Shown here piece by piece: positions 1-9,380 of a DNA stretch of 48,154 bases. The notes beneath the pieces are model-generated. The model made no database searches. It was not told where the DNA came from and saw only the letters and a list, made by a program, of their open reading frames with translations. Source of the stretch: Aquificota bacterium (GTDB lineage: Bacteria; Thermosulfidibacterota; Thermosulfidibacteria; Thermosulfidibacterales; B14-G1); NCBI GenBank assembly GCA_015486105.1, contig WFSI01000093.1, forward strand, positions 1 through 48,154, written 5' to 3'. A program made the position numbers and the translations under genes. Within the stretch, counting starts at the first letter, position 1. Each line of letters starts with the position of its first letter.

Positions 1-144
1 TATGTCCACCACCAAGGTACCATCTTCTCTGAAGTCAATGTTACTCACCAGAGCCGGCTCAAGAAGGATCTTCTCCGTTTCCGGATCCTTCACCCTCTTG
101 AGAATGGCCGCCATTTCGTCCCGGCTGGGAACTCCTATAGTCAT
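1..144 (-). CDS. DUF59/MIP18-type (Mrp N-terminal-like) protein, truncated by window edge
   Basis: Minus-strand reading frame [48 protein letters not shown]; 'VKDPE' start resembles DUF59. Its ATG overlaps the TGA of the aminopeptidase (ATGA). Confidence 0.55.
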   Translation of the reverse strand, partial: MTIGVPSRDEMAAILKRVKDPETEKILLEPALVSNIDFREDGTLVVDI

Positions 145-1247
145 GGGAGATCCACAAACCTCCCGCCTTTATAAATAAGCCTGCCATCGGCATACACCTC
201 TCCCTGGGACATACCCTTGATGAAGTCCCAGTGAAGCCCTGACTTGTTGGTGCTCCCCGTTTCGGGATAGGCCGCCCCCGCCGCCATGTGGATGGTACCC
301 CCTATCTTTTCGTCAAAGAGGATGTTCTTGGTGAACCGCTTGATACCATCGTTTAAGCCAAAGGCTACCTCTCCCAGATAACGGGCCCCTTGGTCGGTAT
401 CTAGCATCTTATTGAGGAACTCCTCTCCCTTATCGGCCCGGGCCTCCACGATCTTCCCCCCCTTGAAGGTTAGACGCACACCGTGGACTTCCACCCCCGA
501 GTAGCAGGCGGGATAATTGAAATAGATGTGCCCCTCTACAGAGGTCTCCACGGGAGAGGTGAAGACCTCGCCATCGGGCATGTTCCTCTTACCGTCACAG
601 TTTATCCACTTGCGCCCCTTTACAGAGAGGGTGAGATCCGTTTCAGGACCTACATAGCGCAGCTCCTTCACCCCCTGGAGACGCTCCCTTATCACCTCCT
701 GACGGGCTGAGACCCCCTTCCAGTGGGCCACGGGGTCATCCTTATCCACCCCACAGGCAGCGAAGAGAAACCCCTCGTACTCCAGAAGGGACATTTCGGC
801 ATCCTGGGCAAAGGCCTGGGTGGGATAAGGCGCCAGGACCCACCCGAACTCCCCCTTCATCTCCCGCTCGTCCAGGATATCCCTGATCTCCCGCTGGGCC
901 GCCCGAGCCTTGGCCATTTTGGCAGGGTCCACATTGGTGAGCTCCCTGGTGTTGGGCTCGCTCAGAAAGGCGATGAGGCCGTTGACGGTCCGGGCCGTCA
1001 CCCGGTCTATCTCGGAGATGAAAGTGAGCTGGGCATCCTGAGCCAGGGTGTAAAAGAGGTAATTCTGCCCCTCAAAGGAAAGCCTCACCATGGGATGGGC
1101 ACCCCTGTTCAACACCTCCCGAAAACAGGCCCTCACCACAGGCTCTGCTAGGGTAGTGGCCCGGATGATCACCACATCTCCCTCCTTCACCCCCAGGGAA
1201 TACTCCACCAGCAACCTGGCCAGACGATCTATCCTCACATCCTGCAT
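141..1247 (-). CDS. Aminopeptidase, M29 (thermophilic metalloprotease) family
   Basis: 368-aa [48 protein letters not shown] and C-terminal [16 protein letters not shown] typical of M29. Confidence 0.85.
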   Translation of the reverse strand: MQDVRIDRLARLLVEYSLGVKEGDVVIIRATTLAEPVVRACFREVLNRGAHPMVRLSFEGQNYLFYTLAQDAQLTFISEIDRVTARTVNGLIAFLSEPNTRELTNVDPAKMAKARAAQREIRDILDEREMKGEFGWVLAPYPTQAFAQDAEMSLLEYEGFLFAACGVDKDDPVAHWKGVSARQEVIRERLQGVKELRYVGPETDLTLSVKGRKWINCDGKRNMPDGEVFTSPVETSVEGHIYFNYPACYSGVEVHGVRLTFKGGKIVEARADKGEEFLNKMLDTDQGARYLGEVAFGLNDGIKRFTKNILFDEKIGGTIHMAAGAAYPETGSTNKSGLHWDFIKGMSQGEVYADGRLIYKGGRFVDLP

Positions 1248-1568
1248 CCCTTCACCTCCTCAGTGGATTTCAAGCCATCCCTTTCAAACTACAACAGCCT
1301 TGGCCATCCAATCAAACAGGTCCGTGGCCCTGAGTTCCAAGGGGTTCTGTCCGGATCGCAGAACCACCGCTTCCCGATAACCAAGCACAGATACTTACCG
1401 TTACAACGGTCCATGCCACCATGACCTTTGCCTCCTAAAGGCCAGTATAAACAGGCAAAAGCAACCACTGGGAATTTTCAAAAAAGGCTCGATCTTGGGG
1501 CTCTATTCACCGTATATAGATTTATGGATTGAAACCAGGTCTCTATCAGGACATAAGGGAGTAAACCC

Positions 1569-1646
1569 ATGACAAAAGGTCTCTCGGATATAAAGGCGAC
1601 TGGACCAACAGAAAAACCCACAAAAGCAGGAAATAAAAAACGTTAA
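1569..1646 (+). CDS. Possible 25-aa small basic peptide MTKGLSDIKATGPTEKPTKAGNKKR
   Basis: ATG preceded by GGGAG-like RBS (aagggagtaaacccATG), TAA stop, followed 9 nt later by a 28-nt perfect palindrome with TTTT. Not in ORF track. Confidence 0.2.
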   Translation: MTKGLSDIKATGPTEKPTKAGNKKR

Positions 1647-1654
1647 AGGGAGAT

Positions 1655-1682
1655 AATGGGCAACCCTGCAGGGTTGCCCATT
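1655..1682. terminator. Rho-independent terminator-like hairpin
   Basis: Perfect palindrome aatgggcaaccctgcagggttgcccatt followed by TTttggcagTTTTT on + strand; T-rich on the - strand only further away. Confidence 0.6.
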
Positions 1683-1730
1683 TTGGCAGTTTTTCGTGAC
1701 AGCCACAAACCCCAGTCAGAGCTGCGAATT

Positions 1731-1886
1731 TTATTTGTGCCAAACCACCCAATTCTCCACAGCCAGGCCGGGGGCTCGGGAGAATTCTTTCTCGTTATTG
1801 GTGACAAGAGTTAATGAGAGACTCCTGGCGTGGGCCGCTATGAAAAGATCCATGGCCCCAATAGGCTGTCCCGTCCTTTCCAGATC
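1731..1886 (-). pseudogene. PIN-domain (VapC-like) toxin C-terminal remnant
   Basis: Minus-strand translation DLERTGQPIGAMDLFIAAHARSLSLTLVTNNEKEFSRAPGLAVENWVVWHK*; this is the PIN C-terminal block (G.PIGAMDLLIAAHA...LVTNN..EF.R..GL.VENW). An in-frame stop lies just upstream and there is no N-terminal half. Confidence 0.75.
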
Positions 1887-1888
1887 TA

Positions 1889-1915
1889 TTTACACCACTT
1901 CGCAGGTGGTGTAAA
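1889..1915. repeat. Palindromic repeat copy 1
   Basis: tttacaccac-ttcgcag-gtggtgtaaa: 10-bp perfect stem, 7-nt loop. Confidence 0.65.
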
Positions 1916-1934
1916 CAGGTATTAAACAAGCTTC

Positions 1935-1957
1935 TATCCCACTTCGTAGGTGGTATA
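1935..1957. repeat. Palindromic repeat copy 2
   Basis: tatcccac-ttcgtag-gtggtata: same loop (ttcg[c/t]ag) and arms as copy 1, one stem mismatch, 44 bp away. Confidence 0.6.
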
Positions 1958-1973
1958 TATGGAACCAGGACGG

Positions 1974-4382
1974 TTACTCACCCTCCAGGATCACCTGGCG
2001 GATCACCCTCACGGCCCTTTCTTTCCCATCCTCCACAGGGAGGTGCTCTTTCACCAGTTGATAGGGCTTGATAAACCCCCCCTTGACAGGCAGGGCCTTA
2101 AAGGAGAGAAGCCTCTCTTCATGACGGACCTCCAGGTCCGCCATGCCCTCCATCTGGGAGAGTCTGTCAGTCAGATCCGGGGGAAAGGGGGCAGTGAGCA
2201 CCTCCCGAGGCACCTGAAGGTGGTAATAGATAGCCTTAGCAATCTTACTTAGGGAAGGGGCACTTAAGGGAAGGGCCTCTTCCCTAATCACATCAACGCC
2301 AGGGGGCAGATCTTGATTGACTCTTTTGGCGATCTCGCCACAAGGCACAAAAGCTGTAAGGAAGAGATCGCAGGGTTCACCCAGGCTCTCTATGCCTAAA
2401 GGCAAGGCCATGGCAAAGACAACCCTCGCCTGGGGATTAAACTTTCCCCTATAGGCCAAGGGAATCTGGGCCCGCCTCAACAGGCAAGTGAAACACTGGA
2501 CAAAGTGATTGTGGCCCAATAGGGCCCCATCCCCTTTAAAAGCCAACCATACCCTGAGCCTATGACTCACATCCTTAGCAAACAGGGGGAGGGCTATCTT
2601 TCCCCTATTATCCTCAGGCAAAACATGGGCTACCCTTCCGTTACAGAGACCGCAACCCGTACAAACCTCCCGGCAGTCAGGGGTGGTTAGCCCCTTCAAG
2701 GCCCTCTCCCTCTCCCGCCATAGAAACTCCTTGGAAAAACCCATATTCACAAAATCCCAAGGGAGTGGTTCTTCCCTGGCTCGCGTCCTGTAAAGGAGAA
2801 AGGACAAATCTATTCCCACCTCCTCCATGGCGTCACGCCACAGGGAATAGTCGAAATGTTCCCCCCACTGATCAAATATGGCCCCTCTGCGATAAACAGC
2901 CTCCAAGAGCCCCTGTGTCTCCTCTCCACCTCTGGCCAACAAGGCTTCCACCAAGCTCTGGCGAGGGTTGTGAATGTTCAGGTCAATCCCCTTCCTGGGA
3001 ATGAGCCTCCTAAGCACAGCTCTCTTCCCCTCAAAGGCCTCCAGGGCATCCTGAGGGTCCCATTGAAAAGGGGTATGGGGCTTAGGCACAAACGGAGACA
3101 CAGAAACACGGAGTCGAGGTCTACGGGAAGAAGCCCTCCTGGCCCTCTCCATCACCCTGCGCACCAGGTAAGCTATAGCCTCCACGTCTTCCCAGGTCTC
3201 CGTAGGAAGACCCATCATGAAGTAAAGTTTCATGAGGTCCCAGCCAGCAGAGAACACCTTTTCCACCGTCTCCATGATTTCGTCTTCGCTGATGTTCTTA
3301 TTCACCACGTCCCTAAGGCGCTGGGTCCCTGCCTCAGGGGCCATGGTGAAACCCGTCTTTCTCACCTTTTGAATGGAGGCGATGAGGTCCCGGGTAAGGG
3401 TTCCAGAGCGAAGGGCAGGGAGAGAGAGGGAAACAAAGGACCCTTCCCCAGCCTCCATAAAGGTTTGTATGATTCTATGGATACACGAGTGATCCGTGGG
3501 AGAGAGAGAAAGAAGGGAAACCTCATTATAGCCAGTGGACTTGAGGCCCTCCTCCACCAGCTTCAAAAGGGTAGCTACACTTCTCTCCCTAACAGGTCGG
3601 TACTGATAACCCGCCTGGCAAAAACGGCATCCCCGGCTGCATCCCCGCATGATCTCCACAGTCACACGATCGTGCACGATGGGGATCCAAGGCATAAGCA
3701 CCCTACAGGGAAAAGGTACCTTCTCCAAATCCAAAACTATGCGCCGTTCAACTTCACCCCCAAAAACAGGAGACCACATTCCTTGAATCCGGGCGAGACG
3801 GTTTACCCTTTCCTCCCGGGAAGCCCCATCCCTTAAAGCCTCCAGCATCGTCTGGACTATCTCCACCTGTGCTTCCTCCGACTCCCCTACAAAAACCAGA
3901 TCCACGAAAGGAGCAATGGGGACAGGGTTCACCGTGGCCGCCCCACCCACTATAACGATGGGATCTCCCTCCCCCCTCTCTTCAGCCCGGATAGGAAGTC
4001 TGGAAAAGCGCAAGGCCTGGAGGAGGTTAGTGTAAAGGAGTTCATGGGGCAAAGACACCTCCAACACATGAAAGTCCTTGGAGGGCCTTCCCGTTTCCAA
4101 GCCCCAAAGGGGCACACCCTCCTTCTCCATGGCATCCAAGGCATCCACCCAAGGAAGATAGGCCCTGTCAGCCAAAACCCCTCCCATACCATTGAGGATA
4201 TGGTAGATAATCCTTAACCCCAGATGGGACATACCCACCTCATAGGTATCGGGAAAAAGGAGAAGGACCCTCAGGTCATTCTCCTCCCAGCCTTTGTTAT
4301 ACGAGTTCAACTCGCGGCCTAAGTAACGGCCAGGGCGCTCCAAGAGAGGTAAAAAAAATCGGAGCCCTTCTAAGGGTTTCAC
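1974..4382 (-). CDS. TIGR03960-type B12-binding/radical SAM protein fused to C-terminal DUF2344-like domain
   Basis: 802 aa; VLLLFPDTYEVGMSHLGLRIIYHILN N-terminus, radical SAM CSRGCRFCQAG, C-terminal RVWLAFKGDGALLGHNHFVQCFTCLLRRAQIPLAYRGKFNP. Confidence 0.9.
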   Translation of the reverse strand: MKPLEGLRFFLPLLERPGRYLGRELNSYNKGWEENDLRVLLLFPDTYEVGMSHLGLRIIYHILNGMGGVLADRAYLPWVDALDAMEKEGVPLWGLETGRPSKDFHVLEVSLPHELLYTNLLQALRFSRLPIRAEERGEGDPIVIVGGAATVNPVPIAPFVDLVFVGESEEAQVEIVQTMLEALRDGASREERVNRLARIQGMWSPVFGGEVERRIVLDLEKVPFPCRVLMPWIPIVHDRVTVEIMRGCSRGCRFCQAGYQYRPVRERSVATLLKLVEEGLKSTGYNEVSLLSLSPTDHSCIHRIIQTFMEAGEGSFVSLSLPALRSGTLTRDLIASIQKVRKTGFTMAPEAGTQRLRDVVNKNISEDEIMETVEKVFSAGWDLMKLYFMMGLPTETWEDVEAIAYLVRRVMERARRASSRRPRLRVSVSPFVPKPHTPFQWDPQDALEAFEGKRAVLRRLIPRKGIDLNIHNPRQSLVEALLARGGEETQGLLEAVYRRGAIFDQWGEHFDYSLWRDAMEEVGIDLSFLLYRTRAREEPLPWDFVNMGFSKEFLWRERERALKGLTTPDCREVCTGCGLCNGRVAHVLPEDNRGKIALPLFAKDVSHRLRVWLAFKGDGALLGHNHFVQCFTCLLRRAQIPLAYRGKFNPQARVVFAMALPLGIESLGEPCDLFLTAFVPCGEIAKRVNQDLPPGVDVIREEALPLSAPSLSKIAKAIYYHLQVPREVLTAPFPPDLTDRLSQMEGMADLEVRHEERLLSFKALPVKGGFIKPYQLVKEHLPVEDGKERAVRVIRQVILEGE

Positions 4383-5446
4383 TTACCTCCACCCAAAAGG
4401 CGAGTAATATCATTGTAAAAGGCCATGGCCATGATGGCGATAATGATAATCAGACCCACCTGCTGGGCAGTTTCCTTGGCTCTGGTGCTCAAGGGTTTTC
4501 TCCTCACGGCCTCAATACCGAAAAAGAGAAGGTGCCCTCCATCAAGGATGGGAATAGGGAAGAGATTGATTACCCCCAGATTAATGCTTATGAAAGCCAT
4601 AAAAGTGAAGAGACTAACTATACCCGACTTCACCTGCTGAGAGACCATCTGAACTATGAGGATGGGTCCTCCTACACTCTTGACAGGCACCACCCTCTGA
4701 AGAATCTTTATAATCCCCACTATGGTTAGATAGACCATCCGGTAGGTGTACTCCCACCCCCTTAGCAAAGCCTTAGCGGGATTAGACCTCTCTATCCTGT
4801 AAGTCCCTGCCGCCACTATTCCAATCCTCCCCACCACCCTCTTCTCTCCAAAGATGGTGCGGGCCTTCTGGGGCTTGGGAACAATGGTGAGAACAACCCT
4901 CTTTCCCTGCCTGTCAACCACTAACCTCAGAGGTTTTCCAGGGCTTTTCTGGATCAACCTGGCCATAGATTCCCAGGAATCCACATGCCTCCCCTCTATA
5001 AGGACAACTCGGTCTCCTGACATAAGCCCCGCCTCTTGGGCCCTGGAACCCGCCATTACCTGGCCCACTACGGGCTCTAACACAGGGATTCCCCAAAGAT
5101 AAAGACCTGTCATCACCACAAGGGCAAAAAGGATATTAAACAAGGGGCCAGCTCCCACCACAGCCACCCTCACAGAAAGGGGCTTCTCATAAAAAGAAGT
5201 CCCTCTCTTCTCCTCAGGGACCTCCTCCTCTGGGTCCTCACCCACCAGCTTTACATACCCTCCTAAAGGCACCGAGGACAGGGCGTATTCCGTCCCCCCT
5301 TTTTCTACACTCCAAAGCTTGGGCCCAAAACCTATGGAAAAACGCTCCACCCCCACGCCGAAGGCCTTGGCCACGATAAAATGACCTAACTCATGGACAA
5401 AAATGAGTACTCCCAATAAGAAAATAGCTACAAGTATCCCTACCAT
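4379..5446 (-). CDS. rseP: RIP metalloprotease (site-2 protease family)
   Basis: HELGHFIVAKAFGVGVERFSIGFGPKL zinc motif, PDZ region, PILDGGHLLF. Start taken at MVGILVAIFLLG rather than the ORF-track start. Confidence 0.92.
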   Translation of the reverse strand: MVGILVAIFLLGVLIFVHELGHFIVAKAFGVGVERFSIGFGPKLWSVEKGGTEYALSSVPLGGYVKLVGEDPEEEVPEEKRGTSFYEKPLSVRVAVVGAGPLFNILFALVVMTGLYLWGIPVLEPVVGQVMAGSRAQEAGLMSGDRVVLIEGRHVDSWESMARLIQKSPGKPLRLVVDRQGKRVVLTIVPKPQKARTIFGEKRVVGRIGIVAAGTYRIERSNPAKALLRGWEYTYRMVYLTIVGIIKILQRVVPVKSVGGPILIVQMVSQQVKSGIVSLFTFMAFISINLGVINLFPIPILDGGHLLFFGIEAVRRKPLSTRAKETAQQVGLIIIIAIMAMAFYNDITRLLGGGK

Positions 5447-5520
5447 GTTCAACCTCCTGGACTGAGGTATTAATTGACACGTATCGGGAAAGCAAGGCGA
5501 AAACCAAACCACAAGCGATG

Positions 5521-5554
5521 AAAACAAAAAAGGCGGACCTATCAGGTCCGCCTT
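5521..5554 (-). terminator. Rho-independent terminator of csp gene
   Basis: Minus strand AAGGCGGACCT-GAT-AGGTCCGCCTTTTTGTTTT: 11-bp stem, 3-nt loop, T tract. Confidence 0.88.
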
Positions 5555-5573
5555 ACCCTCGTCCGAAGTGATT

Positions 5574-5780
5574 TTATATCTTGCTTACTTCAGCAGCCTG
5601 GGGCCCTTTAGACCCGTCCACTACTTCGAACTCTACCTTCTGGCCCTCCATAAGAGAACGGAAACCATCCTCATGGATAGCAGTATAATGCACAAACACG
5701 TCGGTGCCTGTGTCGTCCCGGGTAATAAAACCATACCCCTTACTGTCGTTGAACCACTTCACTGTTCCTGTGTACCTCAT
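5574..5780 (-). CDS. Cold-shock protein (CspA family), copy 1
   Basis: [35 protein letters not shown] with RNP1/RNP2; start at MRYTG. Confidence 0.95.
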   Translation of the reverse strand: MRYTGTVKWFNDSKGYGFITRDDTGTDVFVHYTAIHEDGFRSLMEGQKVEFEVVDGSKGPQAAEVSKI

Positions 5781-5870
5781 GCTACTTTCTCCTCCTACAA
5801 TTTTTGGCGCACTCACCGAAAAACCCAGAACGGTAACAACCTGAACGGGGACAAAAGAGAGATGGTGTTA

Positions 5871-5876
5871 ATTATA
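5871..5876 (-). promoter_or_regulatory. Probable -10 box (TATAAT) of csp copy 1, implying a leader of about 85 nt
   Basis: Minus-strand gcgTATAATtaac upstream of csp1; weak -35. Confidence 0.45.
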
Positions 5877-5964
5877 CGCCTTTTAGCCTCTCTTTTAGTA
5901 GGGAGAGGGAGAAAGGAGAGGAAAGAGAGTCTTAACTAATCAATTCCGCCTCCTCCCACCTCCC

Positions 5965-6171
5965 TTAAACTTTCTCTACATTAGCTGCCTGGGGCCCCTT
6001 AGCACCCTCTACTATCTCGAACTCCACTTTCTGGCCCTCTGCAAGGGAGCGGAACCCCCCCTCTTGAATGGCCGTATAATGAACAAACACGTCGGTGCCT
6101 GTGTCATCCCGGGTAATGAAACCATACCCCTTACTGTCGTTGAACCATTTCACTGTCCCTGTGTACCTCAT
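5965..6171 (-). CDS. Cold-shock protein (CspA family), copy 2
   Basis: [68 protein letters not shown]. Confidence 0.95.
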   Translation of the reverse strand: MRYTGTVKWFNDSKGYGFITRDDTGTDVFVHYTAIQEGGFRSLAEGQKVEFEIVEGAKGPQAANVEKV

Positions 6172-6287
6172 GCTGCTTTCTCCTCCTTACTTTGGTACAG
6201 ACTCCACCCTTCCATAGGATTTTTAAGGGGAAGTCAGAATGTACTTTTGGTGCTCAAAAACTCTCCTTTCTCCCTAATGCTGGGGGC

Positions 6288-6316
6288 ATAGGAGCACACC
6301 TCAAAAGAGAAGTCAA
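6288..6316 (-). promoter_or_regulatory. Possible sigma70-type promoter of csp copy 2, long 5' leader (about 110 nt)
   Basis: Minus strand TTGACT (6316-6311), 17-bp spacer, TCCTAT (6293-6288). Confidence 0.4.
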
Positions 6317-6469
6317 CAGGAAAATTCATGAAAATAGACTCTTTATAAACATAGCAAAGCTAACCAGCTTAAAAATAAAGATAAAGCCTGTAAAAATTTT
6401 TATCCCCTGGACCCCAAGAAGCCTTATTTCTGTGGCTTCCTTCCCAAAGGAGTGCTATAAAGACACCCC

Positions 6470-7252
6470 ATGCGGGAAAGGCTAACAATTATCGTACCTA
6501 CCTTCAATGAGGAGGAAAATCTCCCTCAGTGCTTGGAAAGCGCACAGTGGGCTGATGAAATCATGGTGGTAGACTCAGGAAGCACAGACGCCACATTGAA
6601 AATTGCTCAAACATACACCCACCGCATCCTCCAACACGAATACGTAAACTCTGCCACCCAAAAAAATTGGTCCATACCCCAGGCCACCCACCCCTGGGTC
6701 ATGATAGTAGATGCCGACGAAAGGGTAACACCCCCACTGAGGAAAGAGATAGAAGAGATACTCCATAGACCCCAGCACCAGGGGTATTCTATTGGAAGAC
6801 TCAATCACTTCTTGGGATACCCCTTGCGCCACGGAGGTTGGAGCCCCAAAGAAGACAGGAATATACGCCTATTCATGAGGGACAAGGGGAGATACGAAGA
6901 TAAAGAGGTACATGCCGATGTATTGGTTCAAGGAACGGTGGGACACCTCACTCATCCCCTCATCCATTACTCTTACCGGACATTGGATCAATACTTCAAA
7001 AAGATGGACCGATACACCCAATGGGCAGCCATGGACATCATAAAAAGGGGAAAACCTGTCAGGTGGCACCACGTCACCATCCGGCCCCTGGGAGACTTTA
7101 TAAGGCTCTACTTTATGAAACTGGGTTTACTGGACGGCCTTCCTGGTCTCATTATTGCCTTGCTTTCAGCTTATTACGTAATGGTCAAATATTCCAAGGC
7201 TTGGGAAATAGAAAAATCCTCCTTGACAAGAGGAGAGAAAACCCAGTATTAG
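6470..7252 (+). CDS. Glycosyltransferase family 2 (WaaE/LPS-core-like)
   Basis: [38 protein letters not shown]...[11 protein letters not shown]. Confidence 0.88.
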   Translation: MRERLTIIVPTFNEEENLPQCLESAQWADEIMVVDSGSTDATLKIAQTYTHRILQHEYVNSATQKNWSIPQATHPWVMIVDADERVTPPLRKEIEEILHRPQHQGYSIGRLNHFLGYPLRHGGWSPKEDRNIRLFMRDKGRYEDKEVHADVLVQGTVGHLTHPLIHYSYRTLDQYFKKMDRYTQWAAMDIIKRGKPVRWHHVTIRPLGDFIRLYFMKLGLLDGLPGLIIALLSAYYVMVKYSKAWEIEKSSLTRGEKTQY

Positions 7253-7288
7253 AACAGAAAAATAAATTATGTTTGGAAGGAGAAAGCC

Positions 7289-8107
7289 ATGGGGAAAAGG
7301 GCTAAATCAGATTATCTCATTCAATCCGTCTCCAACGCATGTGACATTATGGAATGTTTCTCCATAGAGGAGGATGAGCTGGGCACCACCGAGCTTGCCA
7401 GAAGATTAGGCCTCCATAAGAACAACGTTCAGAGACTATTAGCCACTTTAGAGTACAGGGGATACGTGGAACAATCCAAAATCTCGGGCAACTATAGGCT
7501 GGGACTCAAGGTCTTTGAATTAAGCCAGGTCTATACAAAACACCTTTACCTCTTCAAGCAAGCCAGAACTATCCTTGAAAAGGTCCAGGAGAAATGCAAC
7601 GAGACCACCTATGTAGGAGACCTGAGAGGGGAGTACGTAGTATATCTCATGTCTGAAGAAACCAGCAGATCAGTAAGGGTGGTCTCTAGAGTAGGGGCCC
7701 GCTTTTACCCCCACGCCACAGCTTTGGGAAAAGCCATTTTGGCATTCCTCACCCCGGAGCAGCTGGATGCCATTTACCCCCAGGAGGAGCTCCCCTCCTT
7801 CACCCCCAACACCATAGCTAACAAAAAAGCCCTCATACATCACTTAGAAGAAATCCGGGAAAAAGGCTATGCCTTGGACTTGGAGGAACAAGAAGAAGGG
7901 GTAAGGTGCATAGGAGTTCCCCTTTTCGATCATACCTTAAGGGTGATAGGAGGACTATCCATATCAGGGCCCATAACCCGTTTTAGCGAGGATCGCTTGG
8001 AAAATGAACTCATCCCTCAAGCCATAGAAGCAGGCCAGGAGCTATCCCAACGCCTGGGCTATGGTATAGGGAAAAAGATCAGCAAGCTCGTGGGCGAACT
8101 GATTTAG
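7289..8107 (+). CDS. IclR family transcriptional regulator
   Basis: N-terminal wHTH (TTELARRLGLHKNNVQRLLATLEYRGYVEQ) and IclR effector domain (ATALGKAILAFL, GYALDLEEQEEGVRCIGVPLFD). Confidence 0.92.
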   Translation: MGKRAKSDYLIQSVSNACDIMECFSIEEDELGTTELARRLGLHKNNVQRLLATLEYRGYVEQSKISGNYRLGLKVFELSQVYTKHLYLFKQARTILEKVQEKCNETTYVGDLRGEYVVYLMSEETSRSVRVVSRVGARFYPHATALGKAILAFLTPEQLDAIYPQEELPSFTPNTIANKKALIHHLEEIREKGYALDLEEQEEGVRCIGVPLFDHTLRVIGGLSISGPITRFSEDRLENELIPQAIEAGQELSQRLGYGIGKKISKLVGELI

Positions 8108-9380
8108 CCGCAAAGAGATTTATTATCCCTATAGGAGTGGGGTCTATCACCCTCACCCTTCTGTGAAGAGCAGCAGCTACGTCTTTGGAAGTAAGGTCAT
8201 CCAGGAATAGACCATCATCATTGAGGACCACTGAAGGAATGATCACCTCTCCCGCTGGAGCATCCTTCACCCCCTCAATGATGTCCATGCCAGAAAGGAG
8301 CCCCGCCACAGTCACATGATCACCAAAGAGCCTGTTCTTTATAGCCACCACATAGCTCTTTTCCTTCAGGGGGGAACTTTCTATGCAGGCCGCAAGGTAA
8401 GGGGCAAAAGCCTCCCCCGTGATAAAAATAAAGGGGGTAAAAATCTGAAAACCAGAAAAATCTAATTTTTCCCACTCATGAAGGAAAAAAGGGACCATAC
8501 CCACCCCGTCCTCCCACTGGGGGAAATCCCCATAGTGATCCAAAGAAGGAAAAGGAAGACCAGCTTTTATGTACCACTCATCGGAGAGAAAGAGGAAGGG
8601 AGAACCCACCTTACGTGAGGCCTCCTTCTGCATGGAGGAAGCCTTACGAACAAAATCCCTGGCATACTCCTCAGTTACAGGGACCAAGGGATAAAGCCCA
8701 TGGCGAAACCGGGTAATACCCACAGGAACAACGGCCATGGACATCACATGGGGATAAAGGGGAACCACATCACCCACGGTTTTTTCAAACACCCTACCAT
8801 CGTTGATTCCTGGACAAATGACCACCTGGAGATGGACCTTTATCCCTAAGGAGACTAATCTCTTGAGGCGGCTGTAGCCATGAGCCCCCTCGAGAGTACC
8901 CATCAAAAAGGACCTCACTTGGGGATCCGTAGCGTGAAGGGAGACATAGAGAGGTGAAAGGTGCTGTTCCTCCAAACGCCGCCAATCCTTTTCCCTCAAA
9001 TTAGTAAGGGTAATATAGTTGCCATGAAGAAAGGAGAGACGATAGTCATCGTCTTTAAGGTAGAGGGAATGCCTCATGCCCGACGGCATCTGGTCCATAA
9101 AACAGAAGATGCACTTGCAGGAACATTTCTTAGGGACAATATCCTCCAGAATTAAGCCCAAATCCTCCCCGGGTCGTCTCCCGATTTCCACCTCCCACAC
9201 CTCACCCCGAGCCTTCTCCACCAAAATCTCCAGCACCTCTTCCCCTGAGGTAAGGAAATGAAAATCCAACCAATCATTAACCTCCCTACCGTTTATCTGA
9301 AGAATTTTATCCCCCTCCTCCAGACCCACCTCAAAAGAGATGGAGTTAGGGGAAATACCCTTAATTACAAGGGCCATCAC
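8079..9380 (-). CDS. PDZ + DUF512 radical-SAM-like protein (TIGR03279 type)
   Basis: CSCKCIFCFMDQMPSGMRHSLYLKDDDYRLSFLHGNYITLTN; N-terminal PDZ-like; C-terminal DUF512. Confidence 0.85.
   Translation of the reverse strand: MMALVIKGISPNSISFEVGLEEGDKILQINGREVNDWLDFHFLTSGEEVLEILVEKARGEVWEVEIGRRPGEDLGLILEDIVPKKCSCKCIFCFMDQMPSGMRHSLYLKDDDYRLSFLHGNYITLTNLREKDWRRLEEQHLSPLYVSLHATDPQVRSFLMGTLEGAHGYSRLKRLVSLGIKVHLQVVICPGINDGRVFEKTVGDVVPLYPHVMSMAVVPVGITRFRHGLYPLVPVTEEYARDFVRKASSMQKEASRKVGSPFLFLSDEWYIKAGLPFPSLDHYGDFPQWEDGVGMVPFFLHEWEKLDFSGFQIFTPFIFITGEAFAPYLAACIESSPLKEKSYVVAIKNRLFGDHVTVAGLLSGMDIIEGVKDAPAGEVIIPSVVLNDDGLFLDDLTSKDVAAALHRRVRVIDPTPIGIINLFAAKSVRPRAC

Noticed and set aside
1343-1365. ggttctg-N9-cagaacc stem-loop, considered as a tRNA T-arm
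   Set aside because: No acceptor, D or anticodon arms around it; overlaps a coding-like frame.
2856-3836. 326-aa + strand ORF
   Set aside because: Fully antisense to the well-supported radical SAM gene; low-complexity composition with no recognisable domain.
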